Assembly: GCA_013399305.1 (NCBI GenBank)
Contig: VXAI01000116.1
Location: 351,617-415,616 of the forward strand
DNA length: 64,000 nt
DNA from: Rostratula benghalensis
Taxonomy: Eukaryota; Chordata; Aves; Charadriiformes; Rostratulidae
Reading direction: 5' to 3'
The position numbers were made by a program, and so were the translations under genes. Positions 13,032 through 23,742 of the stretch are shown here, in pieces (within the stretch, counting starts at the first letter, position 1; every line of letters begins with the position of its first letter). A model generated the notes under the pieces. That model did not search any database. It was not told the DNA's origin and saw only the letters and a list, made by a program, of their open reading frames with translations.

Positions 13032-16000
13032 CAAGTGTAGGGCCTAACCAGTGGTCACAGGATGTAATTATGAGTTTGACCACAAAAATCAATGGAAAAC
13101 AAAAATCAAGAATTTAAGCTAGTGAGATTACACATATAAGAATGAAGGTTTAGTTCTCCTTACTATATGAATGAAAGTCTTTAAAGTATGTCATGGTAAT
13201 GATAGCTTATCCTGCATTTTTCAGTGAGATCTTGAGAATAACCTACAGACCTTAAAGAGGCAACGCTGAAAAGATAAATGCTATAAAGATAAATGTAAAC
13301 AAGCAATGAAACAGAACTTTTATTCCTAGATTTTGTAGAACTTCATGATTTCTCAGAGAATTCACAGTTAGAAATTACAGTAAATATAATATATAACCAG
13401 TAAAAAGAGAGAGTAAATTTCTTACTTGGCTTTGAGAGGAAAAAAAAAAAATAGTTAAATTAATCCCAGGTCTTACCTGAGAGATGAGCTCTCCATTTTC
13501 TCATTCTCCAAAGCTCTACTCACAGAGTCAATCTTGAACAGTTAATCTATTCTGTTAAAAAGGCAAGTGATATAACAAAGATTTAAAATACATTTATTTC
13601 TTTACATATACCCACAGCCAGCTCAAGAGAGACACCAAGTCATCATGTTTTTCTACAAGAGTATGCGAAATTTCTAAGGAAAACTACAAACATATGCACA
13701 TACTGCAAACAGACATCTTCTCCAATGTCACTCTGCAATTAATTTTGGACTCCAAACCATTATGCAAGTGGACCACACACTCCACATAGCTCTGTTTTCT
13801 ATTCACAAGACAGAGAAAACTAAACCACTTTTAAGCATTAAAACTGCTTCGAGAAGATCTTATGAGGAATGTACACATACAGCAATTGTTTAGAAGTACC
13901 AAAGACAGCAAAAACATTCAATAGCCTTCAACTATGCACACTATAAGCACCATTTCTTTCTCCTCACTTTCTTCAGAAGCCTTCCTTAATAAAAATATGC
14001 CCTCTGCATTTACTTTACATTCAGTCCCCCAAATTCATATATTCTGATTTTTTAAAATGTTTTACATTTTGTACTCTGTTCACACACATGGATTAATTTG
14101 GAAGCTTTACATTTCTTTTAGTACCAACCCAGTACACTATGGGTAAGGTAGAACTGAAGATGCTCAATTCCTCCAAGCCCCACCATGCCAGTTCAGCACA
14201 TCAGCAAACATCACTATTTAAGTCTCTCTCTTGCAAACACCCATACTTTTCAGAAAGAAACAAGACACTGGAAAGAAAACAAAGTCCTTTCATTTCAGTA
14301 AAAGAAAAAGCAGAATACAAGTGTGAACTGTAATTTTAATGTAAAGTACATAGGGTGATTCAAAAATCTGTTAATACTAACTCAACCTGTGAACTCTTCT
14401 CACCCTGCTGCAGCAGATGCAACGTAACACATGCAGCTTTCACCCAGTGACAGCTCATTCCCATTAACCTGGCAATACACCCGTATAGTCTTACCATGTA
14501 TCAGGCAGGAAAAAATACCACCAAAGCATGTATCTCTAGTAGATGGAGTGCTAAACCCAGAGTAGCAGTGATGATGTCTTGATTTGTACCTGCTTAGGAA
14601 TATAAAGTTCCCCTTGATTTACACTATAGTTCATAATATTTCACTTAGAAATCAAAGATCACTCCTCTTTTGCATTTAAAATGTGTACAAGTTGATTTAA
14701 CACAGGTAAAAGTTTTTTTCAGTTCCAGTGCCACAAGTCAATTCACATACCACACAGGAGGAGTTAAGCAGGCTGCATATTGGTCTTCTCTTTATTCTAG
14801 ATATTTCCTCAATTTTGTGTTCAATATATTTATGCATTTTTGCAAACTCTGATTCAAACATAACAACCCTAAACCCTTTCTCCTTGGAACTGTACAACTT
14901 TCAGTCTCTTTGTGTTTATTAACACGTCATTATCTTCTCAATCAAAAGGCAGAAATTTTCCTTGGAGAATATGATACTAACTTCAAATGTAGAAACAAAG
15001 TAGAAAATTCTCTGTTTGGCATAAATCTTTTAAGAGTTCTTTTATGTATCATCAAGTACATGGGAAAGCTTTACAGGACAACAGTAACTTTCACAGCATG
15101 CAGTACACTATGGTTCCAAATGCCAGGTACATATCATATATGAGGAGATTTAATATTAACATTAATCCCCTGTTTTTTTCCAGTTGATATTATCTTTCCT
15201 CTTTCTGTGCAAGTTTGCAACTTCTTTCACTTTTCTGCATTTTCGTTTGGTACTTCCCAGTTTCATTAGCACATTGAGCTTTGAAAGATAGCTTATTTAT
15301 TTACTATATCTAAATGCCATGAAAATTTGAATACACTACATAAAGATGCAGAGGAAGATAGTGATGGAGTACAGTCAGACACAGATAATTATCCTGAAAG
15401 CATTCCAGAAATCGATCTAGCATAAATGGCCTTTGTCTGGAGTAGTCCTGCCAGCCTGCAGATTCATGTCTGACAATTTACACATTGTATTGTTTGTTCA
15501 AAGGTAAGCCATTCTGATATTAATACACAAGATAGGGTGTCAGGTGATGACAAGAGTTCCATCAAGATTATGTGTAATTGTTCTTTAAGATACTTCTCTC
15601 CATAAGTACAAGCAAGAATTATTGCAAGCCTCCACTGCTAGATTCCTTTTCAGCCATTTCCTATAGCAGGGTTGTCCTGGCTCACTACTGTTCCCTGAGA
15701 TGTGTTCTCTCCTTTTCTCACTAACTTTCTTCAAGCCAGTCTTTTCTTCACCTTTGCCTGTTCTCCCCCTCTGTATCTCTTTTCCCCTCAGCCAGCCATC
15801 GTGGTAGGTAGCAAGCTGAAATAAGTGGGTCTGCAAGAAGATCCACAGGTGTTAGAATCCAGAATAGCTTATGCCTATTTGGATTCTAAATCAGAAGAAT
15901 TATGTGCCTTTTCAAGTATTTTAATAAAAATCACCATAACAATGCACTGTTTGGAAAAGGCAGCAGTTATCTGACTGTATGTGGTATTCACAGCAAGTGA

Positions 16001-16583
16001 ATTTTAAGTATTTTAAGTATTTTACAATGATGGTGTTCTTCATAAGTCAAGAGAATCTTTTTAAAAAATTATTGCTTGTATTCCAGACTAGTCACTTTCC
16101 AAAACTATGTAGAGATGCAAACCCAGAACAATCAAAAATATGAAATATTAAATGAGAGGGGGAAAGAAGAAAATGCAGCTATCCTCAACTGCCTTTTCTC
16201 TGAACGTTATGAGCCAATTATTTTCATGAAACATTTAATCTGACACCAGCTTTAGAAGGGATGTGCAAAAGGGAGCAGTTTCCTATATAGCTTGTCTCCA
16301 GAAGGATATGATCTTGTCAGGCACAGGAGAGGTACAAATATAGCACTTATTGAATTTGTTTTCATTAGAGAGGTTTGGTGAGTACTGATGATATAGGAGA
16401 GGTAAAACTACATATGACAAAACTAAAGCTGTGGAAGAAACTCAAAGATAATGAATAGAAACAATGTAATTTAGCAAGAAGAAAAGAGACGGTAAAAAGA
16501 TTGAAAGGGTATGATGGCCAATATAGATGATCTGGAGCATTACACAGTCTGGGGATTGTAAAGCTGGAGATCAGCAGACTACC

Positions 16584-18072
16584 AGAATCACAAGAATATC
16601 AAGGATTGGAAGGGACCTTGAAAGATCATCCAGTCCAATCCCCCTGCCAGAGCAGGAACACCTAGATCAGGTCACGCAGGTACGCATCCAGGTGGGTTTT
16701 GAACGTCTCCAGAGAACGAGACTCCACAACCTCTCTGGGCAGCCCCTTCCAGTGTTCTGTTACCCTCACCGTGAGGAAGTTTTTCCTCATATTTAAGTGG
16801 AGCCTCCTGTGTTCCAGCTTGTACCCATTGCCCCTTGTCCTATCATTGGCCGTCACTGAGAAGGGCCTGGCTCCATCCTCCTGACACTCACCCTTTGCAT
16901 ATTTATAAACATTAATGAGGTCACCCCTCTGTCTCCTCTTGTCCAAACTAAAGAGACCGAGCTCCCTCAGCCTTTCCTCATATGGGAGATGCTCCACTCC
17001 TTAATCCTCTTTGTAGCCCTACCCTGGATTCTCTCAAGCAGTTCCCTGTCCTTCTTGAACTGAGAGGCCCAGAACTGGACACAATATTCCAGTTGCGGTC
17101 TCACCAGGGCAGAGTAGAGGGGGAGGAGAACCTCTCTGGACCTACTGACCACACCCCTTCTAATACACCCCAGGATGCCATTGGCCTTCTTGGCCACAAA
17201 GGCACAGTGCTGACTCATGGTCATCCTGCTGTCTACCAGAACCCCCAGGTCCCTTTCCCCATCACTGCTCTCCAACAGGTCAGTTCCCAACTTGTACTGG
17301 TACCTGGAGTTGTTCTTGCCCAGATGCAAGACTCTCCACTTGCCCTTGTTATATTTCATTAAATGTCTCCCTTCCCAACTCTCCAGCCTGTCTAGGTCTC
17401 ACTGGATGACAGCACAGCCTTCTGGTGTGTCAGCCACTCCTCCCAGTTTTGTGTCATCAGCAAACTTGTTCACAGTGCACTCTATTCCCTCATCCAAGTC
17501 ATTGATGAATATATTGAATAATACTGGTCTCCGTACTGATCCTTAAGGGACTCCACTAGATATAGGCCTCCAACTAGACTCAGTCCCATTAACCACAACT
17601 TTCCAGTTTCTGTCCTTCAGGCAGTTCACAATCCACCTCACTACCCTATCATCCAGGCCACGCTTCCTCAATTTAACTGTGAGGATACTGTGGGTGATGG
17701 TGTCAAATGCTTTACTGAAATCATGATAGACCACATCCACTGCTTTACCATCACCTATCCACCTGGTTATGTCTTCATAAAAGGCTATCAGGTTGGTTAA
17801 GCATGACTTCCCCTTAGTGAAGCCATGTTGACTGCCTCTAACAACCCTCTTATCCTTGATGTGCCTAGAGACTGGGCCAAAGATAAGTTGTTCCATCACC
17901 TTTCCAGGGATGGAGTCAAAGTTGACTGGTCTATAGTTACCCAGGCCTCCTTCTCACCCTTTATGTAGAGAGGAGTAACAGTTGTCTTCCTACAGTCCAC
18001 GGGCACCACTCCCATTCTCCAGGACTTACCAAAGATGATGGAGAGTGGCCTAGCAATGACTTGGGTCACAAT
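16584..18072 (-). mobile_element. CR1 LINE, 5'-truncated, minus strand
   Basis: This is the longest CR1 copy in the window. Read on the minus strand it begins inside ORF2 near 18,072, runs through the reverse transcriptase and the C-terminal region, and ends with the short CR1 3' untranslated region at about 16,584. The 3' end has the family signature: a GGACTGGATGATC block, then AAGGTCCCTTCCAATCC, then decayed ATTCT-type repeats. The 5' truncation is typical of CR1 insertions. No clear target-site duplication was seen, also usual for CR1. It is of the same 3'-end type as the 54,446-54,545 fragment. Boundaries are good to about 10 bases at each end. Confidence 0.95.
16662..18065 (-). pseudogene. 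CR1 ORF2 fragment (reverse transcriptase), disrupted
   Basis: This encodes the reverse transcriptase part of the CR1 polyprotein, which copies the element RNA into DNA at the target site. In order on the minus strand: an upstream piece (ARPLSIIFGKSW); then MEQLIFGPVS and QHGFTKGKSCLTN; catalytic motif A DFSKAFDT near 17,722-17,700; GVP followed by a TAA stop at 17,543-17,545 where the family has Q in GVPQGS; the catalytic FADD at 17,453-17,464; a palm/thumb region ([13 protein letters not shown]); then a frameshift near 17,000 into [12 protein letters not shown] and the terminal GLPREVVES block, ending at a natural-looking TAG at 16,662-16,664. A second frameshift lies near 17,940. The endonuclease and ORF1 are absent. 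Both catalytic aspartates of FADD survive, but the copy is dead. Confidence 0.93.
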
Positions 18073-18580
18073 GGGTGATGAGAATCAAGATCGGTAGCTG
18101 CAGGCAGTAGATCAGAAGAAAATCACCAACATAAAAATGGTAGTGAAAGCAGTGCAGAGGGAAAGCTCTTTAGGGATAGTTAGAAATTCCCTGGCATACC
18201 CAGTGTGTTTCTATGGAAAACAACATTACATATTTTATTTTAAATAATTTACCTGTTAAAAAAATTACCTGTGAATGCATGTCACTTCACCTTGTAAATG
18301 CCCAGTACATCACACTTCTTTGTAATTTTTATGTTTGCTCAAGTAGAATAGTTTTTTCATTACCGATAAAAAATTAAATATCACCAGTGTGTTGCCTGCA
18401 TGACAAGAATTAGCGTGCAATATGACAAGGAATGATTTAGCTATTCTCCTTACAGCTGTTTATATATTTTAACTATTTTGTGATCACTAACTTCATAAGG
18501 GAATGTTGCAGTTGAGTAAACAACTCCTTCCTCTCCCATCATTAGTAGGAAGGTAAGCCCCATTGCCTCCAGCAGAAAAC

Positions 18581-18645
18581 AGGGTTAGACAAACAATTAT
18601 TTTTAAAGATCCTTCCAGTTTAAGACTTGGAAAATCATATGACTC
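18581..18645 (+). mobile_element. Old CR1 3'-end relic
   Basis: The phrase AGGGTTAGACAAACAATTAT followed by TTTTAAAGATCCTTCCAGTT follows the CR1 3' end (GGGTTGGACTAGATGATC, TTTAAAGATCCCTTCCAACC) with roughly one change in four, and continues into a decayed tail AATCATATGACTC. No coding part is preserved. The assignment rests on the ordered run of three short blocks and is moderately secure. Confidence 0.45.
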
Positions 18646-19534
18646 CAGTTTACAAAATGGAAAGGCACAACAGAACTAAAAAACTTCACACAGGATGCTA
18701 AATCCAGTTTACACTGATGCTGACTTTCCTCAGCTCAGACCATGTTTCAGACCCCTACTGCAGAGCTGAGCTGGCCAGGTCCCTGCTTCATCATCACCAT
18801 CCCCATAGTCTTGAGCCAGTTAACTCCCTGAGCCTGCTTACCACATATCCAGGCGAATGCTGATATTGATGCAAAATGTGCAGCTCTGTGCAGTGACAAG
18901 GAAAAAGGACTACATCAGCTCTGACTTAGAGCAGCTAACACAGTTTTAGAGCTCCTTCAACAGGAGGTGCTACAATCCCCACATCCAAACCACCCGACAC
19001 TATTTGCTAGCTCCAGATTTCATTCTTCGTGCTCCAGTGGGGACACCATAATACAGTAATCTTCTTCAAGTTTAGAATGAATTGCTGTTTTAAAATTTAA
19101 ATAACATCTCGGAGCATATATCCTACTATTAGAAAAAAGGATTGTGAAATGTTGCTTTCTTATCTTCCTCAAAAGTTTAATTGATTTTATGGAAATGGAG
19201 GATTGTACCTTGAGAACTCTGGTGCAAGATTTGGAGTTTTTCTTGAGAGAAGAAAATTGGTTAATATACTGTACTTACATGACTGTAAAACATCTGGTTT
19301 ATTTCCACACTCAGCTACCAAATTCTTGCTGATTTCTTGGAGTGAGGGGTAGATAGTATTTAATACAATAATTTAAATGGTATTTATATGAAGTTTATTT
19401 TGAAAAAAATATTAATTAGTTATAAGCTATAGCTGCTATAAGTAAATTGTACATTCCTCTTCAGCTATAATGGAGGCATGCCTGTCTAATCACATTATTT
19501 CTAATATTGGCTAGCTTGTATCTAAGTCTTTAGT

Positions 19535-19765
19535 ATCATTTTCAATGATCTGGAAGAAAATACAAAGTGATTCCTGGTGAAACTTGAACAGCATGCAAAA
19601 ACTGGTGGAGTGGCAAGTAATACGGCAAATGTTCTATAGGATGAGCTGTCTCAATTGGTTAGGTGGCTTCTTTGAACAAGATAAATTTTAATAAGGATAA
19701 ATGCAAAGTCATAAATCTAGGCACAGGGAATGCAGGTCATATTTATAGGATGAGACACTGAAAAA
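19535..19765 (+). mobile_element. Old CR1 ORF2 relic (post-catalytic reverse transcriptase)
   Basis: Translating the plus strand piecewise gives FNDLEE, then TGGVASNTANVL, then KINFNKDKCKVINLGTGN followed by HIYRM. These correspond in order to CR1 ORF2 segments of the type [15 protein letters not shown] and MKFNKDKCKVLHLG. The FADD between them is lost and several stops and shifts are present. The relic is far more diverged than the copy at 16.6-18.1 kb. A phrase PMLEHHVQL at about 19,917 resembles the downstream [10 protein letters not shown] block, so the same insertion may extend to about 19,940. Confidence 0.6.
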
Positions 19766-21065
19766 GTGATTCTGAAACTGCAGGTGGGTAAAAAAACTAT
19801 GAACTCCCAAGTGCAAAGGTGTCACTAAATGAACTAATTTGATCCTTGGAAAAGTAAAGGAATATTAAAAATATGTGTATGCTTTTCATTATTTCCATAT
19901 TCAAAAAGTGATGTCACCAATGCTGGAGCACCATGTTCAGCTTGGCTTTTGCTTTTTAAAAAAACATATTTTAAAATGGAAAATATTCAGAAGTCAATTA
20001 AAGCATATTTTGACACCTGAAAAATCTTCCTTAAGGGCAAGCCAAGGTCAATATATTTGGTCTAACCAAGAGAATGCTAGAAAATTAATTGCTTATGTTG
20101 AGCAAAGCTAGAGTAAACCAACAGCAAGTGTGGAGTGCAATAAATTTAAATTCTCATCTGTTTAGAGGAACAAGCATATGTTAGGTATACAGAATTCATA
20201 CAGATAGATGGCAAGCAAACTATTTAGCCGCTTTTAGTTATGTACATTCACAAGATACTTTGCTTTCTGTTAGTACTGCTTAATATAAAGGGTATAATCG
20301 CTCTTGCCCGTGAGAGATGGGCAAGTGTTAATTTCCAAGAAATCAAGAAAACAAACAGTATCAGAGTTAAGGAAGAGATATTGCCTTATCACCACTCATG
20401 TTCAGACTGGGCAGAAAAGGAATAATTTTAATCACCAGCTGGAAACACTACAAGGAATGTATTTTCTTTCACCACTCCTTCCAAAAAAAAATGAGACAAA
20501 CAAATCTGGATTAGCCAGATAAAGAAGGATTAAGATAAATTCAGACCTGAAAAGAGGATGAAACAGTATATGGGGTCAGTAAATGGGGTTCAGAGGTTGG
20601 GGGGGGGGAAGATATTTGGGGCTTTTCTTTGTTTTTTAAACAACTATGGTGCTGGAAATAAAGAAAAATCCAGAGGAAGCTGAAGGGACAATACCTTTAG
20701 AATCACCTCACCAGATACAGACAATATCTCTAAAAAAACTCAATAAAAATTGAATTGCTTGCTTGCTAACAAAACAGGAACACTTACTGTGTTACTCCCA
20801 ACAAACAAAGAATCAGTAAACCTTGTGTCAACTTTCAACTTCTCATTTCCTTATTTACAGTGAAGGAAAAAAATCTCCTATAATAACAGAAGAAGGTTTG
20901 TGCAACAAATCACGGTCCGTACGTGCCTCCATGGAAAGATTTCAAATATTGGCTGGCTTTTTAATCAGACACAAAGAGGTGTAGGAAAACCCAGTATGTA
21001 TAATTAAAAAGCAGTGCACTTGTTGACACTGTAGGTACCTGTTACAAGACAAAGATTGATGAGTT

Positions 21066-21130
21066 ATGTTAGATTTTCCATCATCTGAAATCTTTAAGTC
21101 AAGATTGGATGATAATCTAAAATACATGTT
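21066..21130 (+). mobile_element. Possible old CR1 C-terminal relic
   Basis: The plus strand reads FPSSEIFKSRLDDNLKYM, matching the C-terminal CR1 ORF2 block of the type SPSLEVFKSRLD. It is on the same strand as the 19.5-kb relic and in the right order, so the two may be parts of one old, interrupted insertion. No recognisable 3' untranslated region follows directly. The match is short, hence the modest score. Confidence 0.4.
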
Positions 21131-23547
21131 TCAAAAATTATGGCATCATGCAAAAATTCTTCAGTCACGTTATGGAGGAAGTCAGTCCAGATTATTTTTC
21201 CAGCTTTGAATTCACTGAAACCATGAATAATAGAGGGATTCCTAAATCCCACTGCACCAGGGAGAAATGGCAGCTACATGAACAGACTGTATACTAACTG
21301 ACTGCTCCACTGCTGGAGAGCAGTAGGATACTCGACATTTTCTGGCTTTCTTGAAAATATATTTGGTATGAAGAATGGGGTGAAGAAAGAATCAAAAAAG
21401 GTAGGAGGGGCATAGAAATGAAAATGATCATCCATATGTTTTCATACTTCTTCAGACTGCATCTAGTAATTCCAAGGCCATTAATAATTAAACAAGTATA
21501 TAGCATTTCCTTTTCAAAAAATACTGTACACACACTGAATATAGAAGTACCACCTAGAAAAACTTTTGTTAGGCTCTCAGCATCAGATTCATTTTTAAAG
21601 GTTTAATTGTTTTTTCTTATAAGCCTGAAATATTCTGTGTGATGCTTCCAAATATTTTTTTTTTCATATCTTTAAAAGATTCTCTGTTATAGAGAACAGT
21701 ATCAAATACTAAGCTGAAGAAATGTATTTGAGATTATGCTGGTTTTATTTGGTCAAATAAATGTTATTGCTTATTGCAATAAATAATAAAAGTAATGTAG
21801 ACAATTTCTGTAAGGAAAAAAGTAATATACAGAGAAGAAATCAAATCTATAATTATGTAAAAAATAAAATATAATGCTTTCATGACAGCAGGTTCCATGA
21901 TAAATAGCCAATAGGAGGCAGCTGGAGGGAAACAAAGGAGCTGAGAGTTATTTAGATGTACAACAAGGCCATTTTCTTCCCCAATATGGACTACCATGTT
22001 TGAAAATAAGGCTTTGATCAACATTCCTGTACCTGAATTTAAAGCTTCATGGATTATTTTTCTCAAAAGTCATCTTACAATTACAGCACAGGTGAAAATA
22101 ATTTTTCAAAACGTGAACGGGAATGCAGAAAGGTCACCTTCAAGCTTCACACTGTGGCAGTTCCACCCAAAACCAACACTATGTCACTGTGAATTCTGCA
22201 GAGCCTCTACTTCTCTCTTTCCCAAAGATGCACAGAAATGTTTCCTTATCCTCTTATCTGAACAAAAAAGTAATCCTATTTTCTAAAGACATCAATTTTT
22301 GCCTCTTTCATGATGATTTATAAAGTTGCAGTTTTCCTTTTATTCTGTCAAACAGTCTTCTCTGTTCTCACTGCAGCTGACCTCTGAATGCACCATAGGA
22401 AGCAGAAAAGTTTGATAACATCACTGCAGGATAACTTCTTGTTATTGAAACAAAGACTAGTTGAGCAGCAGGAGGCTCTGTGAGAAACCTCTTAATTCTA
22501 ATCATTGAAAAGATGACTTCTTCATCAAAATGACCCTGGAGTTCCTGATCTGATTCTTGAAAATTACAACAATGAAGTAGCTATGTTTAGTCAAAGGAGG
22601 ATCTTACTATGAACAGATGCAGTAACCAGGGTATTATTTTTCTGGGACATCTCTGAGAAATCAACCTGTGTTTCTTTATATATTTACTATGCTATTTTTA
22701 CCTCCAAGCTACTTTTCTTTTATCCAGATTAGACTCACCCCAACTGTGCTCGCTTCTCCATTCCTACCAGTTATTAAATAGCAAAGAATATCCTGGGATA
22801 TTCTCACAAAGTTTTGAAAGGTTGCTAGTGGGAAGTTATATGACTTACAGGATGAAAGCAGAAGCAGACTTTTCGGGAGACTATCCTTTAATTTCCCTTT
22901 CTCCCTCCATTACTGTTCACAGAAAACCACTTTTATATATACACATACACACGCAAAGATGCCTTGGCTTCACAAGCACAATTAACAAAATGATTGAATG
23001 GGAAAAACAAAGAGCTTTTATACATAGTTATCTATAAAGGGTGTAGCCTATTCACAACTGACAAGACAAGAAATAAACCACTAAATTTGTAGCAGGGTAG
23101 ATATAGGTAAACTATGAGGAAAAAACACAAATAGGTAGGAAACACTGGAATGGATTGTTATAGAAATCCACTGAGCACCACTGTTAGAGTTTTGGCAAGT
23201 GTATCCGGGATGGCATAACTACAGCTGATCCTGCTTTTGAGTAGGCAGTTAGATACATATATATAACTAACTTTGTAATTAATGAGTGGATGATGAATTT
23301 GAGAAAAAGAGGGTCATCCAACATCACTGGTACATTCCAGAAAAATTATATATAATACTAAGAGTTAACTAATAATTAGTTCACTTTTAGGTAAATAAGA
23401 TAACTGCTTTGTCAAATGTTGTTCAATGGAACATTCTGATATTTTTAATGATGATAGTTGAGTAGGTATTTCAGTAGCTCATGAGCGTGCATGCAAAGTT
23501 TTTAGATTTGGGAATAATTTTGTAGATAACCTTAAGAAGCTTTATGA

Positions 23548-23568
23548 ACAACCACAGATTGTGGTTGT
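23548..23568. other. Perfect 9-bp inverted repeat, 3-base loop
   Basis: ACAACCACA at 23,548-23,556 is followed by GAT and then TGTGGTTGT at 23,560-23,568. Each arm contains the RUNX core TGTGGT on one strand or the other. The structure directly precedes the old CR1 3'-end relic at 23,577. It could be a tight hairpin, a pair of RUNX-type sites, or chance. Confidence 0.4.
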
Positions 23569-23576
23569 GGTCAACT

Positions 23577-23640
23577 TGGAGGTTGAATAATACTGCACCT
23601 CCCAAGGGTCTTTTCAGCTCTGTTTTTCTACTGTTTTATT
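23577..23640 (+). mobile_element. Old CR1 3'-end relic
   Basis: The run GGAGGTTGAATAATACTGC, CACCTCCCAAGGGTC, TTTTCAGCTCTG and TTCTACTGTTTTATT follows the order of the CR1 3' terminus (GGTTGGACTAGATGACC, AAGGGTCCCTTCCAGCC, TTCTATGATTCTA). Divergence is high but all blocks and the tail are present. No ORF2 remains upstream. Confidence 0.5.
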
Positions 23641-23694
23641 TACAAATAAAATCAAGTAAAATATTTTTTTTATAAAGAGTGATTGGAAACCATA

Positions 23695-23742
23695 TGACCT
23701 GAAACCCTTGACAGGCAAAATCTCACTTGCCATTGCCACTCT
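23695..23742. repeat. Possible relic of a palindromic amniote repeat
   Basis: GACCTGAAACCCTTGACAGG followed by CAAAATCTCACTTGCCATTG resembles, from memory, the arm and centre of a palindromic repeat common in reptile and bird genomes (arm like CCTGCAAACCCTTACTCA). Only about 45 bases match and the second arm is not evident. Confidence 0.3.

Larger units (their letters stand above)
9331..16583. other. Gene-free AT-rich unique sequence
   Basis: I see no coding exon or RNA gene in this block. It contains a long-loop inverted repeat near 10.1 kb, an old palindromic-repeat relic near 12.8 kb and a short 21-bp tandem repeat near 12.97 kb, each listed separately. The remaining sequence is A/T-rich with many in-frame stops in all frames. 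Short direct repeats such as GTTTATTAC twice near 11.92-11.95 kb are within what low-complexity DNA produces by chance. Confidence 0.6.

Noticed and set aside
16982..17546. Plus-strand open frames of 109-126 codons between 16.98 and 17.55 kb
   Set aside because: They are antisense shadows of the minus-strand CR1 reverse transcriptase.
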